In this document: positions 7,628 to 14,306 of the stretch, one piece after another
Position numbering within the stretch: position 1 is the stretch's first letter
How the letters are laid out: every line of letters starts with the position of its first letter
Origin: a virus
Length of the DNA stretch: 25,065 nucleotides
Strand: one strand, 5' to 3'
Virus record (IMG/VR): IMGVR_UViG_3300032316_000339
Location: 1-25,065 of that record
Notes under the pieces: model-generated
What the model was told of the DNA's origin: nothing
Databases searched by the model: none
The model's input: the letters and a program-made list of their open reading frames with translations, nothing else
Made by a program: the position numbers and the translations under genes

Positions 7628-8440
7628 TAGATATAGTAAAATTATTATTTTTCTATTTTTTAAATTATTTTGTGTAGTTTTACATAAAATAAAAAAAATG
7701 GAATTACAATATCCTTGGGAAAATATAGAAAATATTTTTTATAATTTAACTTTATCTAAGCAAGCAGAAATGCCTAAAGTTTCTTGTGTTTATGTGATAA
7801 TCAATATGATTAATAATAAGTTTTATATAGGTTCAGCTAAAAGATTTAATAAACGTATAGTTAAACATAAAACTGAATTAAGAAATAATAAACACCATAA
7901 TAACTATTTACAAAATGCTGTTAATAAATATGGAGTTGAAAATTTTAAAGTATTTATTTTAGAAGTAACTAATGATTATTTAAGTCAAGAAGATTATTAT
8001 ATAAAGAAATATAAAGCAAGAGAATTAGGATATAATTTAGGATTAGTTGAAACATCTATTGAAATAAATTCAAAACCTGTAATTCAATTAGATTTAAATG
8101 GAAATTTTATAAATGAATTTTCTTCTGTTTCTAAAGCTTGTGAATTTTTAGGTACAGATAATACAACAAATATTTCAAGTGTTTGTGTAGGAAAAGCATT
8201 ATCTTATAAAAATTATATTTGGGTACATAAATCTGATTATTTAATAAACAAAAATTATCAATATAAACATTCTACAAATAAATTTATTATAAAGTATGAT
8301 TTAAATAATATTGTAATTAAGTTTTATAAATCACTTAGAGAAATGTCAAAAGAAGAAAAAATATCAAGAGTATTTATTACAAAATTATTTAAAAAACAAA
8401 ATAAAATAACTTTAAATAATTATGTTTATGAATTACAATA
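7628..8440 (+). mobile_element. Homing endonuclease insertion in the 3' end of the Sak4-like gene
   Basis: The segment between the stop of the ATPase gene and the leftover 3' fragment at 8441 carries only a GIY-YIG homing endonuclease gene and its leader. The leftover fragment encodes 'DGKVITHWGNIFLD', a diverged copy of the C-terminus 'DGKILTHWDKVFID' just upstream. The simplest reading is that the element entered near the 3' end of the host gene and brought its own replacement end, leaving the ATPase intact and the original end stranded downstream. Exact boundaries are uncertain by tens of bases, since the left edge may lie within the last about 60 bases of the ATPase gene. Confidence 0.7.
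7668..7689 (+). promoter_or_regulatory. Hairpin in the leader of the endonuclease gene
   Basis: TTTTGTGTA (7668-7676) pairs with TACATAAAA (7681-7689), giving a 9-bp stem with one G-U pair and the loop GTTT. It ends 8 bases before the endonuclease ATG at 7698 and is followed by A residues, so it is not a + strand intrinsic terminator. Leader hairpins that limit translation of homing endonuclease genes are known in T-even phages; a similar role here is inference. Confidence 0.4.
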
Positions 8441-8441
8441 A
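7698..8441 (+). CDS. GIY-YIG homing endonuclease with NUMOD-type DNA-binding repeats
   Basis: A 247-residue homing endonuclease. The catalytic domain shows 'VYVI' (31-34, the GIY position) and 'FYIGSA' (42-47, YIG), a basic helix with R53, 'HHNNYLQNAVNKYGVENF' (66-83) and the metal-binding Glu in 'SQEDYYIKKY' (E98), followed by 'GYNL' (111-114). C-terminal to it is a NUMOD1-like unit ('PVIQLDLNGNFINEF...KACEFLG', about 127-152, through 'NYIWVHKSD'). A second related unit ('IIKYDLNNIVIKFYKSL', about 194-210) runs to the end, as expected for modular DNA-recognition tails. It lies between the Sak4-like gene and a duplicate of that gene's last codons, so its target is probably the 3' end of that gene. 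Confidence 0.9.
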   Translation: MELQYPWENIENIFYNLTLSKQAEMPKVSCVYVIINMINNKFYIGSAKRFNKRIVKHKTELRNNKHHNNYLQNAVNKYGVENFKVFILEVTNDYLSQEDYYIKKYKARELGYNLGLVETSIEINSKPVIQLDLNGNFINEFSSVSKACEFLGTDNTTNISSVCVGKALSYKNYIWVHKSDYLINKNYQYKHSTNKFIIKYDLNNIVIKFYKSLREMSKEEKISRVFITKLFKKQNKITLNNYVYELQ

Positions 8442-8500
8442 AGAAAGATGGTAAAGTTATTACTCATTGGGGTAATATATTTTTAGATTTGAAAAAGTAA
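8441..8500 (+). pseudogene. Stranded 3' end of the Sak4-like ATPase gene
   Basis: Read in the frame starting at 8441, this encodes KKDGKVITHWGNIFLDLKK and a TAA at 8498-8500, with no start codon of its own. It aligns with the present end of the ATPase (DGKILTHWDKVFID), sharing DGK, THW, F and D plus conservative I/V/L changes, and at DNA level sharing GATGGTAAA and CATTGGG. It is best read as the original 3' end displaced by the endonuclease insertion. Because the two copies differ noticeably, the copy now fused to the ATPase was probably imported with the element rather than made by local duplication. Confidence 0.75.
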
Positions 8501-8501
8501 A

Positions 8502-8825
8502 ATGATGAAAATAAATATTGATTTTAAAGAAGAACCTTCTTATTTATCTAAAGTTTCTTATACATTAGAATGTTATAAAATATCAGATGATTATTATCAT
8601 GTAGAAGTTTGGAATGTAAAAGAAAATTATCACTCATTGTTACCTTTACAAGATGAATTTTTAAGAAGAGAAGAAGAAATTAAAAATAATATACATGTTG
8701 AAGAAAATACTAAATATTTGAGTTTATTTTCTTCTTTTAGGAAAGGACAAAAAAGATACAGATATAATAAAGAAGAATTTTTCAATAAATTTAATATAGT
8801 ACAAAAACAAAAAAAGACAATTTAA
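8502..8825 (+). CDS. Hypothetical protein, 107 aa
   Basis: A 107-residue soluble protein starting one base after the stranded ATPase fragment (two tandem ATGs at 8502 and 8505). The first half looks beta-rich ('VSYTLECYKISDDYYHVEVW', residues 18-37). The second half is highly charged and basic ('FRKGQKRYRYNKEE', 79-92), which would suit nucleic-acid contact, though no motif proves it. It ends 11 bases before the SSB-like gene and shares its A-rich leader. No family recognised. Confidence 0.65.
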   Translation: MMKINIDFKEEPSYLSKVSYTLECYKISDDYYHVEVWNVKENYHSLLPLQDEFLRREEEIKNNIHVEENTKYLSLFSSFRKGQKRYRYNKEEFFNKFNIVQKQKKTI

Positions 8826-8836
8826 ACACAAAAACA

Positions 8837-9448
8837 ATGTTAAACACAAAACAATTTGATGGTAAAGAAGAAGTAAAAGTAAGTAAATATTTAACTACTA
8901 TTGGTAAATATCAACTTAAAATTAATTCAGTAGAAGCAAAAGTATCTAAAGCTGGTGATTCAGCAGATTTTATCTTTCATGTAGAAACTCCAACAGTTAC
9001 TACAGTAGGATTTGTAGCAGATGATACTGCAACTAATGGTGGAGTAGTAGGTAAAGTATCTTATGGTACTTATGTAAAAACTGATACTCAATTTGATGAA
9101 TTATCTAAATTCTTAGCTATACTTGCTACAAAAGCAGGAGTTAAAGCTCAATTAGATACAAATTTAGAAGGTAAATCTACATTTGCAGAAATAGCTGAAG
9201 CATTAACTGAAACTTTTAACTCTGCACCTTTTGTATGGACAAGAGTAACAGGTGAAAAATATGAATATGTAAAAGATGGTGAACCTAAAACAGGTACTAA
9301 ACTTAAATTTAGTAGATATGGTACATTTGCTACATTAGAAGAAGGTGAAGGACATTTAAAACCTTTAGACCCAACTAATGTATATGATTTAAAACCAGCA
9401 CCTACTGAAAATACTAATTCAGCAGTAGTAACACAAGCAGATTATTAA
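8837..9448 (+). CDS. Putative single-stranded DNA-binding protein
   Basis: A 203-residue protein with an OB-like beta pattern: 'YLTTIGKYQLKINSVEAKVSK' (about 18-38), then a long middle section with variable loops and a 'KLKFSRYGTFATLEEGEG' strand near residues 154-171. The C-terminal tail (from about 177) is flexible and Pro/Asn/Thr-rich but not strongly acidic. The pattern and position, beside a Sak4-like ATPase in a replication block and with the last strong terminator after it, match SSB-like proteins of Bacteroidota phages. The assignment rests on pattern and context rather than a decisive motif. Its codons are richer in Ala, Gly and Thr than neighbours, which suggests an abundant, well-expressed protein. 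Confidence 0.6.
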   Translation: MLNTKQFDGKEEVKVSKYLTTIGKYQLKINSVEAKVSKAGDSADFIFHVETPTVTTVGFVADDTATNGGVVGKVSYGTYVKTDTQFDELSKFLAILATKAGVKAQLDTNLEGKSTFAEIAEALTETFNSAPFVWTRVTGEKYEYVKDGEPKTGTKLKFSRYGTFATLEEGEGHLKPLDPTNVYDLKPAPTENTNSAVVTQADY

Positions 9449-9470
9449 TTATCATTAACAATTAATTTGA

Positions 9471-9506
9471 GAGGAGTAGTAGCAATATTACTCCTCTTTT
9501 TTATTT
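9471..9506 (+). terminator. Strong intrinsic terminator after the SSB-like gene
   Basis: GAGGAGTAGTA (9471-9481) pairs with TATTACTCCTC (9486-9496) around a GCAA loop (9482-9485), an 11-bp stem with one G-U pair capped by a GNRA tetraloop. It is followed at once by a T-rich tract, TTTTTTATTT (9497-9506). It is one of only two strong hairpins in the window and sits in one of the larger intergenic gaps (9449-9533), ending the operon that includes the SSB-like gene. Confidence 0.9.
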
Positions 9507-9533
9507 AATAAAAGATTTACAAAGTATCAATAA

Positions 9534-10484
9534 ATGTTAAATACACAAAAATATAATGGATTAGAAATAAGTAAAGAAAATATATTATCTATAGTATCTG
9601 AAGAAGATATATTTGCTCATTATATTAGTGGATTACCATTAAACAGCAATATATTATCACCTTTAAGAAATGATAAAAATCCAAACTTTAGATTATATTA
9701 TAATCTTTATGGAAATATTAGATATAATGATTTTGGATATACTAAAGGTAGTTGTTTTGATTTTGTAATGAATTATTATAATGTAGATTTCTTTAGTTCT
9801 TTAAAGAAGATAAATGAAGATTTAAAATTAGGATTGAATGGTAGCTGCAAAATTGAGTATTCAAGATTAAAAATTGAAAGACCTCAATATCAAAAAAAAG
9901 AAATTTTACTTCAAGCAATTGAAAGAAAAAATCCTGATTTATCTTATTGGAAAGAAAGAGGTGTATATGAAAAAGTTATTGTAGCTAATTCTATACATTT
10001 AAATAAAGTACCTATTTGGTATTATACTGAAGCCAATCCTATATTTGTGTATTATTTTTCTAAATCTAATCATATAAAAGCTTATAGACCATTTGAAAAG
10101 AATAAAAAAGTAAAATGGATAAGTAATTGTGATACTTATGATGTATTTGGTTGGGAAGATTTTATTAAACATGATAAAGTAAATAATCTTATTATTACTA
10201 AAGCAGGAAAAGACCAATTAATATTAAAAGGTTTAGGTTATATTAGTATAGCACCACAAGCAGAAGGTAATTCATTTCCAGAAGAATATATTAAAATAAT
10301 AAAATCTAAAGTAGATAACATTTGGATAAATATGGATAATGATGAAGCTGGTATAAAAGCTACACATAAATATTGTGAAATGTTAGATACAGATTTAGTA
10401 TTTAATACACATGAAAAAGATGTAGATGAAAGCTACATAAATGATAAAGAAAAATTAATTAAACAATTAAAAATAATAGAATAA
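9534..10484 (+). CDS. DNA primase, DnaG-like with degenerate zinc finger and Toprim
   Basis: A 316-residue single-chain primase. The N-terminus has 'LSPLRNDKNPNFRLY' (41-55), corresponding to the C-P-F-H-x-E-x-x-P-S region of DnaG zinc domains, but Cys and His ligands are replaced by Ser and Arg. 'KGSCFDFVMNYYNV' (71-84) follows. The Toprim part is 'LIITKAGKDQLIL' (219-231), where the usual catalytic Glu is Lys223, then 'APQAEGN' and 'INMDNDEAG' (265-273, the DxD motif). This would synthesise RNA primers for the polymerase and helicase in this block. It starts a new unit after the terminator at 9471; the last base of its stop overlaps the next ATG. Confidence 0.8.
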   Translation: MLNTQKYNGLEISKENILSIVSEEDIFAHYISGLPLNSNILSPLRNDKNPNFRLYYNLYGNIRYNDFGYTKGSCFDFVMNYYNVDFFSSLKKINEDLKLGLNGSCKIEYSRLKIERPQYQKKEILLQAIERKNPDLSYWKERGVYEKVIVANSIHLNKVPIWYYTEANPIFVYYFSKSNHIKAYRPFEKNKKVKWISNCDTYDVFGWEDFIKHDKVNNLIITKAGKDQLILKGLGYISIAPQAEGNSFPEEYIKIIKSKVDNIWINMDNDEAGIKATHKYCEMLDTDLVFNTHEKDVDESYINDKEKLIKQLKIIE

Positions 10485-10852
10485 TGGAAACAAAACAAAA
10501 ATTACCAGTAAAATTTAAAGAAAAATGGGTTGCTGCTTTAAGAAGTGGTAAATATAAACAAGGAGAAAGTTATTTATATAATGCTGATAATAATAGTTGG
10601 TGTTGTATTGGAGTTGCTGCTAATGTTTGTGGTATAGGTAAAGATAAATTAGATGAAGGGGGTTATGTAGAAAACTCTAGCTACAAATTAATGGAAGCTG
10701 TGAAAAGTGGTAAAAAGTATCCAACTATGTTAATAGGTAGTGGGAGTGAAAATGCACTTGTAAATAAATTAGCAGGTTTTAATGATGGTTTTGACAATTC
10801 AAAACCTAAATCTTTTAAATGGATTGCAAATTATATTGAAAAGTGGCTTTAA
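10484..10852 (+). CDS. Conserved phage protein of the 'W..ALRSGKY.Q / CCIGV' type
   Basis: A 122-residue protein. It carries 'KEKWVAALRSGKYKQGE' (12-28) followed by 'SWCCIGVAANVCGI' (38-51), a pattern I recognise from many phage and bacterial hypothetical proteins. The remaining part is rich in Gly, Asn and Ser and ends in 'FKWIANYIEKWL'. The paired Cys residues are a family hallmark, but no catalytic role is known to me. It overlaps the primase stop by one base (TAATGG) and so is probably translated with it. Confidence 0.7.
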   Translation: METKQKLPVKFKEKWVAALRSGKYKQGESYLYNADNNSWCCIGVAANVCGIGKDKLDEGGYVENSSYKLMEAVKSGKKYPTMLIGSGSENALVNKLAGFNDGFDNSKPKSFKWIANYIEKWL

Positions 10853-10872
10853 GTAATTAAATTAAAAACAAA

Positions 10873-10926
10873 ATGGGAATTACAAAAACACAAATTAAAA
10901 AATGGAATGATTATTTTAAACCATGA
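10873..10926 (+). CDS. Possible 17-residue leader peptide or micro-ORF
   Basis: Between the CCIGV-type gene and the uracil-DNA glycosylase gene an ATG at 10873, preceded by ATTAAAAACAAA like other starts here, opens a 17-codon frame (MGITKTQIKKWNDYFKP). Its TGA overlaps the glycosylase ATG (ATGA at 10923-10926). The leader resembles those of real genes and the overlap would couple translation. It could equally be the remnant of a decayed gene or chance. Confidence 0.35.
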   Translation: MGITKTQIKKWNDYFKP

Positions 10927-11627
10927 ACCCAGAAATATTAAAAGATAGAATACATAATTCTTGGTTAAATATTTTATCACCTTTTATTATATCTGATTTA
11001 GATAAAATAATTCAAACACTTAAAGAAGAAGCTAAAACATTTGATATAACTCCTAAATCAATAGATTTATGGAAAGCATTTAGTTATGATTTTAATCAAG
11101 TTAAAGTAGTTATATGTGGTTTAGACCCATATCCAACTAAATTTATAGCTGATGGTTTAGCTTTTTCTTCAAGGATTGATACAGAACCTAAATCTTTAAA
11201 GATAATATATGATGCTATAGAAGAGCAATTTTATCAAGGATTTAATCTAAATATGGCTAGAAGAGTCAATTTAGATTTTTTAGCTGAACAAGGTATTCTA
11301 TTAACTAATTGTGCTTTAACGTGCAGAGTAAATAATGCAGGAAGTCATTTAGAATTATGGAAACCTTTTACAGAATTTTTATTTAAAACACTTAATGAAA
11401 GAAAACTAAATGTAGTTTATCTTTTATTAGGTAAAGAAGCACATTCTTATAAACAATTTATTGATACCAAATTAAATACTGTAATATGTATTTCTCATCC
11501 TGCATCAGCAGCATACAGAGGAAATAAATGGGAACATAAAAATTGTTTTATAGATGTAAACAAAGAATTAAAAGAATATGGATATGAACCTATTAAATGG
11601 GATTATTCAGAAATAAATAAATTATGA
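10923..11627 (+). CDS. ung: Uracil-DNA glycosylase, family 1-like
   Basis: A 234-residue UDG-fold protein. Motif 1 is 'VICGLDPYPTKFIADGLAFS' (63-82), with the water-activating Asp (D68) and the Tyr (Y70) that excludes thymine; canonical GQDPYH is changed to GLDPYP. 'GILLTNCALT' (124-133) gives the uracil-recognising Asn (N129), followed by 'NNAGSHLELWKPFT'. Motif 2 is 'ISHPASAAYRG' (190-200), with the catalytic His (H192), corresponding to HPSPLS. It removes uracil from DNA; in a phage it may repair its own genome or act on host or competitor DNA. It overlaps the rIIA-like gene by ATGA at 11624, an arrangement also typical of crAss-like phages. Confidence 0.85.
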   Translation: MNPEILKDRIHNSWLNILSPFIISDLDKIIQTLKEEAKTFDITPKSIDLWKAFSYDFNQVKVVICGLDPYPTKFIADGLAFSSRIDTEPKSLKIIYDAIEEQFYQGFNLNMARRVNLDFLAEQGILLTNCALTCRVNNAGSHLELWKPFTEFLFKTLNERKLNVVYLLLGKEAHSYKQFIDTKLNTVICISHPASAAYRGNKWEHKNCFIDVNKELKEYGYEPIKWDYSEINKL

Positions 11628-14104
11628 TATTAGAAAATACAAAAGACAATCAAATATTATCTACTTCTCAAGGAGATAAAATGACTGTTGATACAGAAGA
11701 TATACAATATTTATTTGACTTATTATCTACTAATTTATATTCAGATATTTATGGTTCTATTGTAAGAGAATATACAAGTAATGCTTGGGATTCTCATATA
11801 GAAGCTGGTATTAAAGATGCTATTATAGTAGGTTTTGATACAGATACTGATTTAGGTACTTATTTCTTTGTAAAAGATTTTGGAGTAGGATTAAGTGAAA
11901 GTAGAGTAGATAGTATATTTAAAAAGTGGGGTAAATCTACTAAAAGAGAAAGTAATAATCAGATTGGGGCATTTGGTTTAGGTTCTAAAAGTGCTTTAGC
12001 TTACACAGATTCATTTTACATAGAGAATAGATATAATGGTAAGCAAACATTATACATGATGTCTAAAGGTGAAACAGGTACTATGTTTAGTGAATTATAT
12101 AGTAAAGACACAGAAGAAAGAAATGGTGTAACTATAAAAATATTTTTAAAACATTATCGTGATAAATCTTCTTTTAGTTCTGCTATAGAACAGCAATTAT
12201 CATATTTTGAGAATGTATATTTTCAAGGTTGTGTAAAAAATGATTATAAAATATATCAAGGAAATAAATTTGCTTATTCTGAATTATGTTATTATGGTGA
12301 GATGAAATTATTATTAGGAAAAGTAACTTATCCTATTGATTGGAAGTTATTAGGAATAGATAGAATTAGTTCACCTTTAGCTGTTAAATTTGATATAGGA
12401 GAATTACCTGTTGTTCCTAGCAGAGAAAACATTAAATATACTTTAACAGCTAAACAATTAATTTTAGAAAGAATAAAAGAAGTAGCTAAAGAATTAAGTG
12501 AGAAATATAATACTACTATTACTAAGATGAATGATATAGAAGATTATTTTACAGCTAAAAATGGTAATTATTATTTTAATTTTGGAAATACTACTACTAA
12601 TATAAATTGGGTTAAGAAATATTTTGCTTTAAATGAGCCTATTTTTGAACCTTTGATTAATTTGAATATAGATAAAATTACTAGGTCTAATTTATTTCAA
12701 AGAGTTAGTGCTTTAGGTAAAATAACTAACTCAATGTTAAGAAAAGGTAGTGATTTTTCTTTTAGAAATTTATATACAGATGAAAAAATTATATTAAGAA
12801 TTGATGATTTAAATAAAATTAGTCCTAAAATTACTAAATATATTCAATCTTTAAATCCTAATAGACAAATATTTATAGTAACTAAAAAGAATAGTACTGC
12901 TTATTTATTTCCTAAAAGAAGTTTACATGAAGATAATTTAGCTTTAACTACTATGTTGTCTTTAAAAAAAGTATCTAAAGCTAATTGGAGAAGTCAAATT
13001 AAACAATTTCAAGATTGGGAAGATACTATTTATAATAAATTAGTTGCTTATGAATCTTTTATTCCTACAAAAGAATTTTTAGAAGGACAAAAGAAAATTA
13101 AACAAAAGACTATTAATTATCATGAATTAAGAAAGAATGAAAATAAAATTCTTATTAAGAAAGGTAGATTATCTGAAAAAGGTAGTGGAATAGTATATGA
13201 TAATCATGATATAAAAGTTAATGAATTAGGAAAAGAAAAAAAGATTGTGGTATATGGGCAAAATTCTGATAAAGATAATTTAAGTAAAATTTATTTTTTA
13301 AAGTCAAATAAAAATAAAATAGATTTAGTATTTACAAATAAACCTAATTTAGTTTATTTAAATTTATTGCCTAATTATATACACATAGATAAATTTATGG
13401 AAGGAAAAACTGAAATATTTAAAAGAACTGTTACTTCATTTATTTTAAGTGATTTAGAAGAAGAATATACTGATTTATTTAAAAATAAAAGTTTTATTAG
13501 TAAACTAAGTAAAGAAACAACAGATTTAATGACTCAATGTGAAGATTATATTGAAAAATATTATCCTACAAAATCAGGACATGGTTATGGTGGATTTTCA
13601 CATGGTAATGAATTTTATCAATCTTTATTAGAAGTAGCAAGAGCAAATAAACTTTTAGATTTAGAACAAATAGCAGTATTTAATCAACTTAAACCTTTAT
13701 TAGAAAAGTTTAAATTTATTCAGTATTTGAAAAGAGGTAGTGGTTATGATACTAAATATTTAGTAAGTGATGATTGTTTAGATTTTTCAATTCAATTTTG
13801 TAAAGTAAATAAAATTAAATTAAATAGTAATCTTTATATAAAAAATGAAAATTATGATAGTCTTGTTAACCATTATTTACATGCTTCTAAGGAAGAAATT
13901 GAAAAGATTATTAACATATCTAGTTATAAATTAGAATCTTATGTAAGAGATAGAAAAGAATATAAAGAAGAAATTGAAACTAAAATTAAGAATTATTTAT
14001 TAACATTAAAAAATGAAGAAATATTAACATTATGCAACAAGATTATTTTGGAGAAGAACTCAGAAGTGGAGACACAGCAGTTAGAGTTATCTCTAGTAGA
14101 TTAG
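11624..14104 (+). CDS. rIIA: rIIA-like protein with GHKL ATPase domain
   Basis: An 826-residue protein whose N-terminal about 270 residues form a GHKL (gyrase/Hsp90/MutL) ATP-binding domain. The N box is 'VREYTSNAWDSH' (47-58; E49 and N53), the G1 box 'VKDFGVGLS' (83-91; D85) and the G2 region 'IGAFGLGSKSALAYTDSF' (114-131). The large remainder is Lys/Asn/Leu-rich without a recognised domain. In T4 the rIIA/rIIB pair associates with the membrane and protects against exclusion by prophage lambda; homologues are common in large phages. The rIIB-like gene follows at 14307, separated by one small gene that begins inside this one. Confidence 0.85.
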   Translation: MILENTKDNQILSTSQGDKMTVDTEDIQYLFDLLSTNLYSDIYGSIVREYTSNAWDSHIEAGIKDAIIVGFDTDTDLGTYFFVKDFGVGLSESRVDSIFKKWGKSTKRESNNQIGAFGLGSKSALAYTDSFYIENRYNGKQTLYMMSKGETGTMFSELYSKDTEERNGVTIKIFLKHYRDKSSFSSAIEQQLSYFENVYFQGCVKNDYKIYQGNKFAYSELCYYGEMKLLLGKVTYPIDWKLLGIDRISSPLAVKFDIGELPVVPSRENIKYTLTAKQLILERIKEVAKELSEKYNTTITKMNDIEDYFTAKNGNYYFNFGNTTTNINWVKKYFALNEPIFEPLINLNIDKITRSNLFQRVSALGKITNSMLRKGSDFSFRNLYTDEKIILRIDDLNKISPKITKYIQSLNPNRQIFIVTKKNSTAYLFPKRSLHEDNLALTTMLSLKKVSKANWRSQIKQFQDWEDTIYNKLVAYESFIPTKEFLEGQKKIKQKTINYHELRKNENKILIKKGRLSEKGSGIVYDNHDIKVNELGKEKKIVVYGQNSDKDNLSKIYFLKSNKNKIDLVFTNKPNLVYLNLLPNYIHIDKFMEGKTEIFKRTVTSFILSDLEEEYTDLFKNKSFISKLSKETTDLMTQCEDYIEKYYPTKSGHGYGGFSHGNEFYQSLLEVARANKLLDLEQIAVFNQLKPLLEKFKFIQYLKRGSGYDTKYLVSDDCLDFSIQFCKVNKIKLNSNLYIKNENYDSLVNHYLHASKEEIEKIINISSYKLESYVRDRKEYKEEIETKIKNYLLTLKNEEILTLCNKIILEKNSEVETQQLELSLVD

Positions 14105-14304
14105 AGCCTTGCTTAATATCAAGGGTAACAGATAAAGCTGTTTATATTATTACTAAAGAGTATTCATATAAAGAAGGAAAATGGGAAAGTTTTTGGAGAG
14201 AACAAAGAACTAGTCGTTATACTTTTATAAAAACAGATAAAGTTATTATATCAGAAGAGCAATATGACTTCTATAATAAATTAAAAGAGAATAAAAAAAA
14301 TTAA
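14032..14304 (+). CDS. Hypothetical protein, 90 aa, overlapping rIIA
   Basis: A 90-residue protein whose ATG lies 73 bases inside the rIIA-like gene in another frame, an unusually long overlap for this window. The part inside the overlap ('DYFGEELRSGDTAVRVIS', residues 4-21) still reads like protein, and 'SGDTAVRVI...LISRVTDKAVYI' resembles a small SH3/KOW-like barrel. It ends 2 bases before the rIIB-like gene. No family recognised. A later internal start is not obvious, which favours the ATG at 14032. Confidence 0.65.
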   Translation: MQQDYFGEELRSGDTAVRVISSRLEPCLISRVTDKAVYIITKEYSYKEGKWESFWREQRTSRYTFIKTDKVIISEEQYDFYNKLKENKKN

Positions 14305-14306
14305 AC

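Noticed and set aside
7628-7697. Intrinsic terminator after the ATPase gene
   Set aside because: The hairpin at 7668-7689 is followed by A residues, not T residues, on the + strand.
7628-8440. Group I intron carrying the endonuclease
   Set aside because: The ATPase frame is closed by a stop before the endonuclease, tandem stops follow, the flanks are duplicated rather than split exons, and about 70 bases of leader are too little for an intron core. A free-standing endonuclease insertion explains it better.
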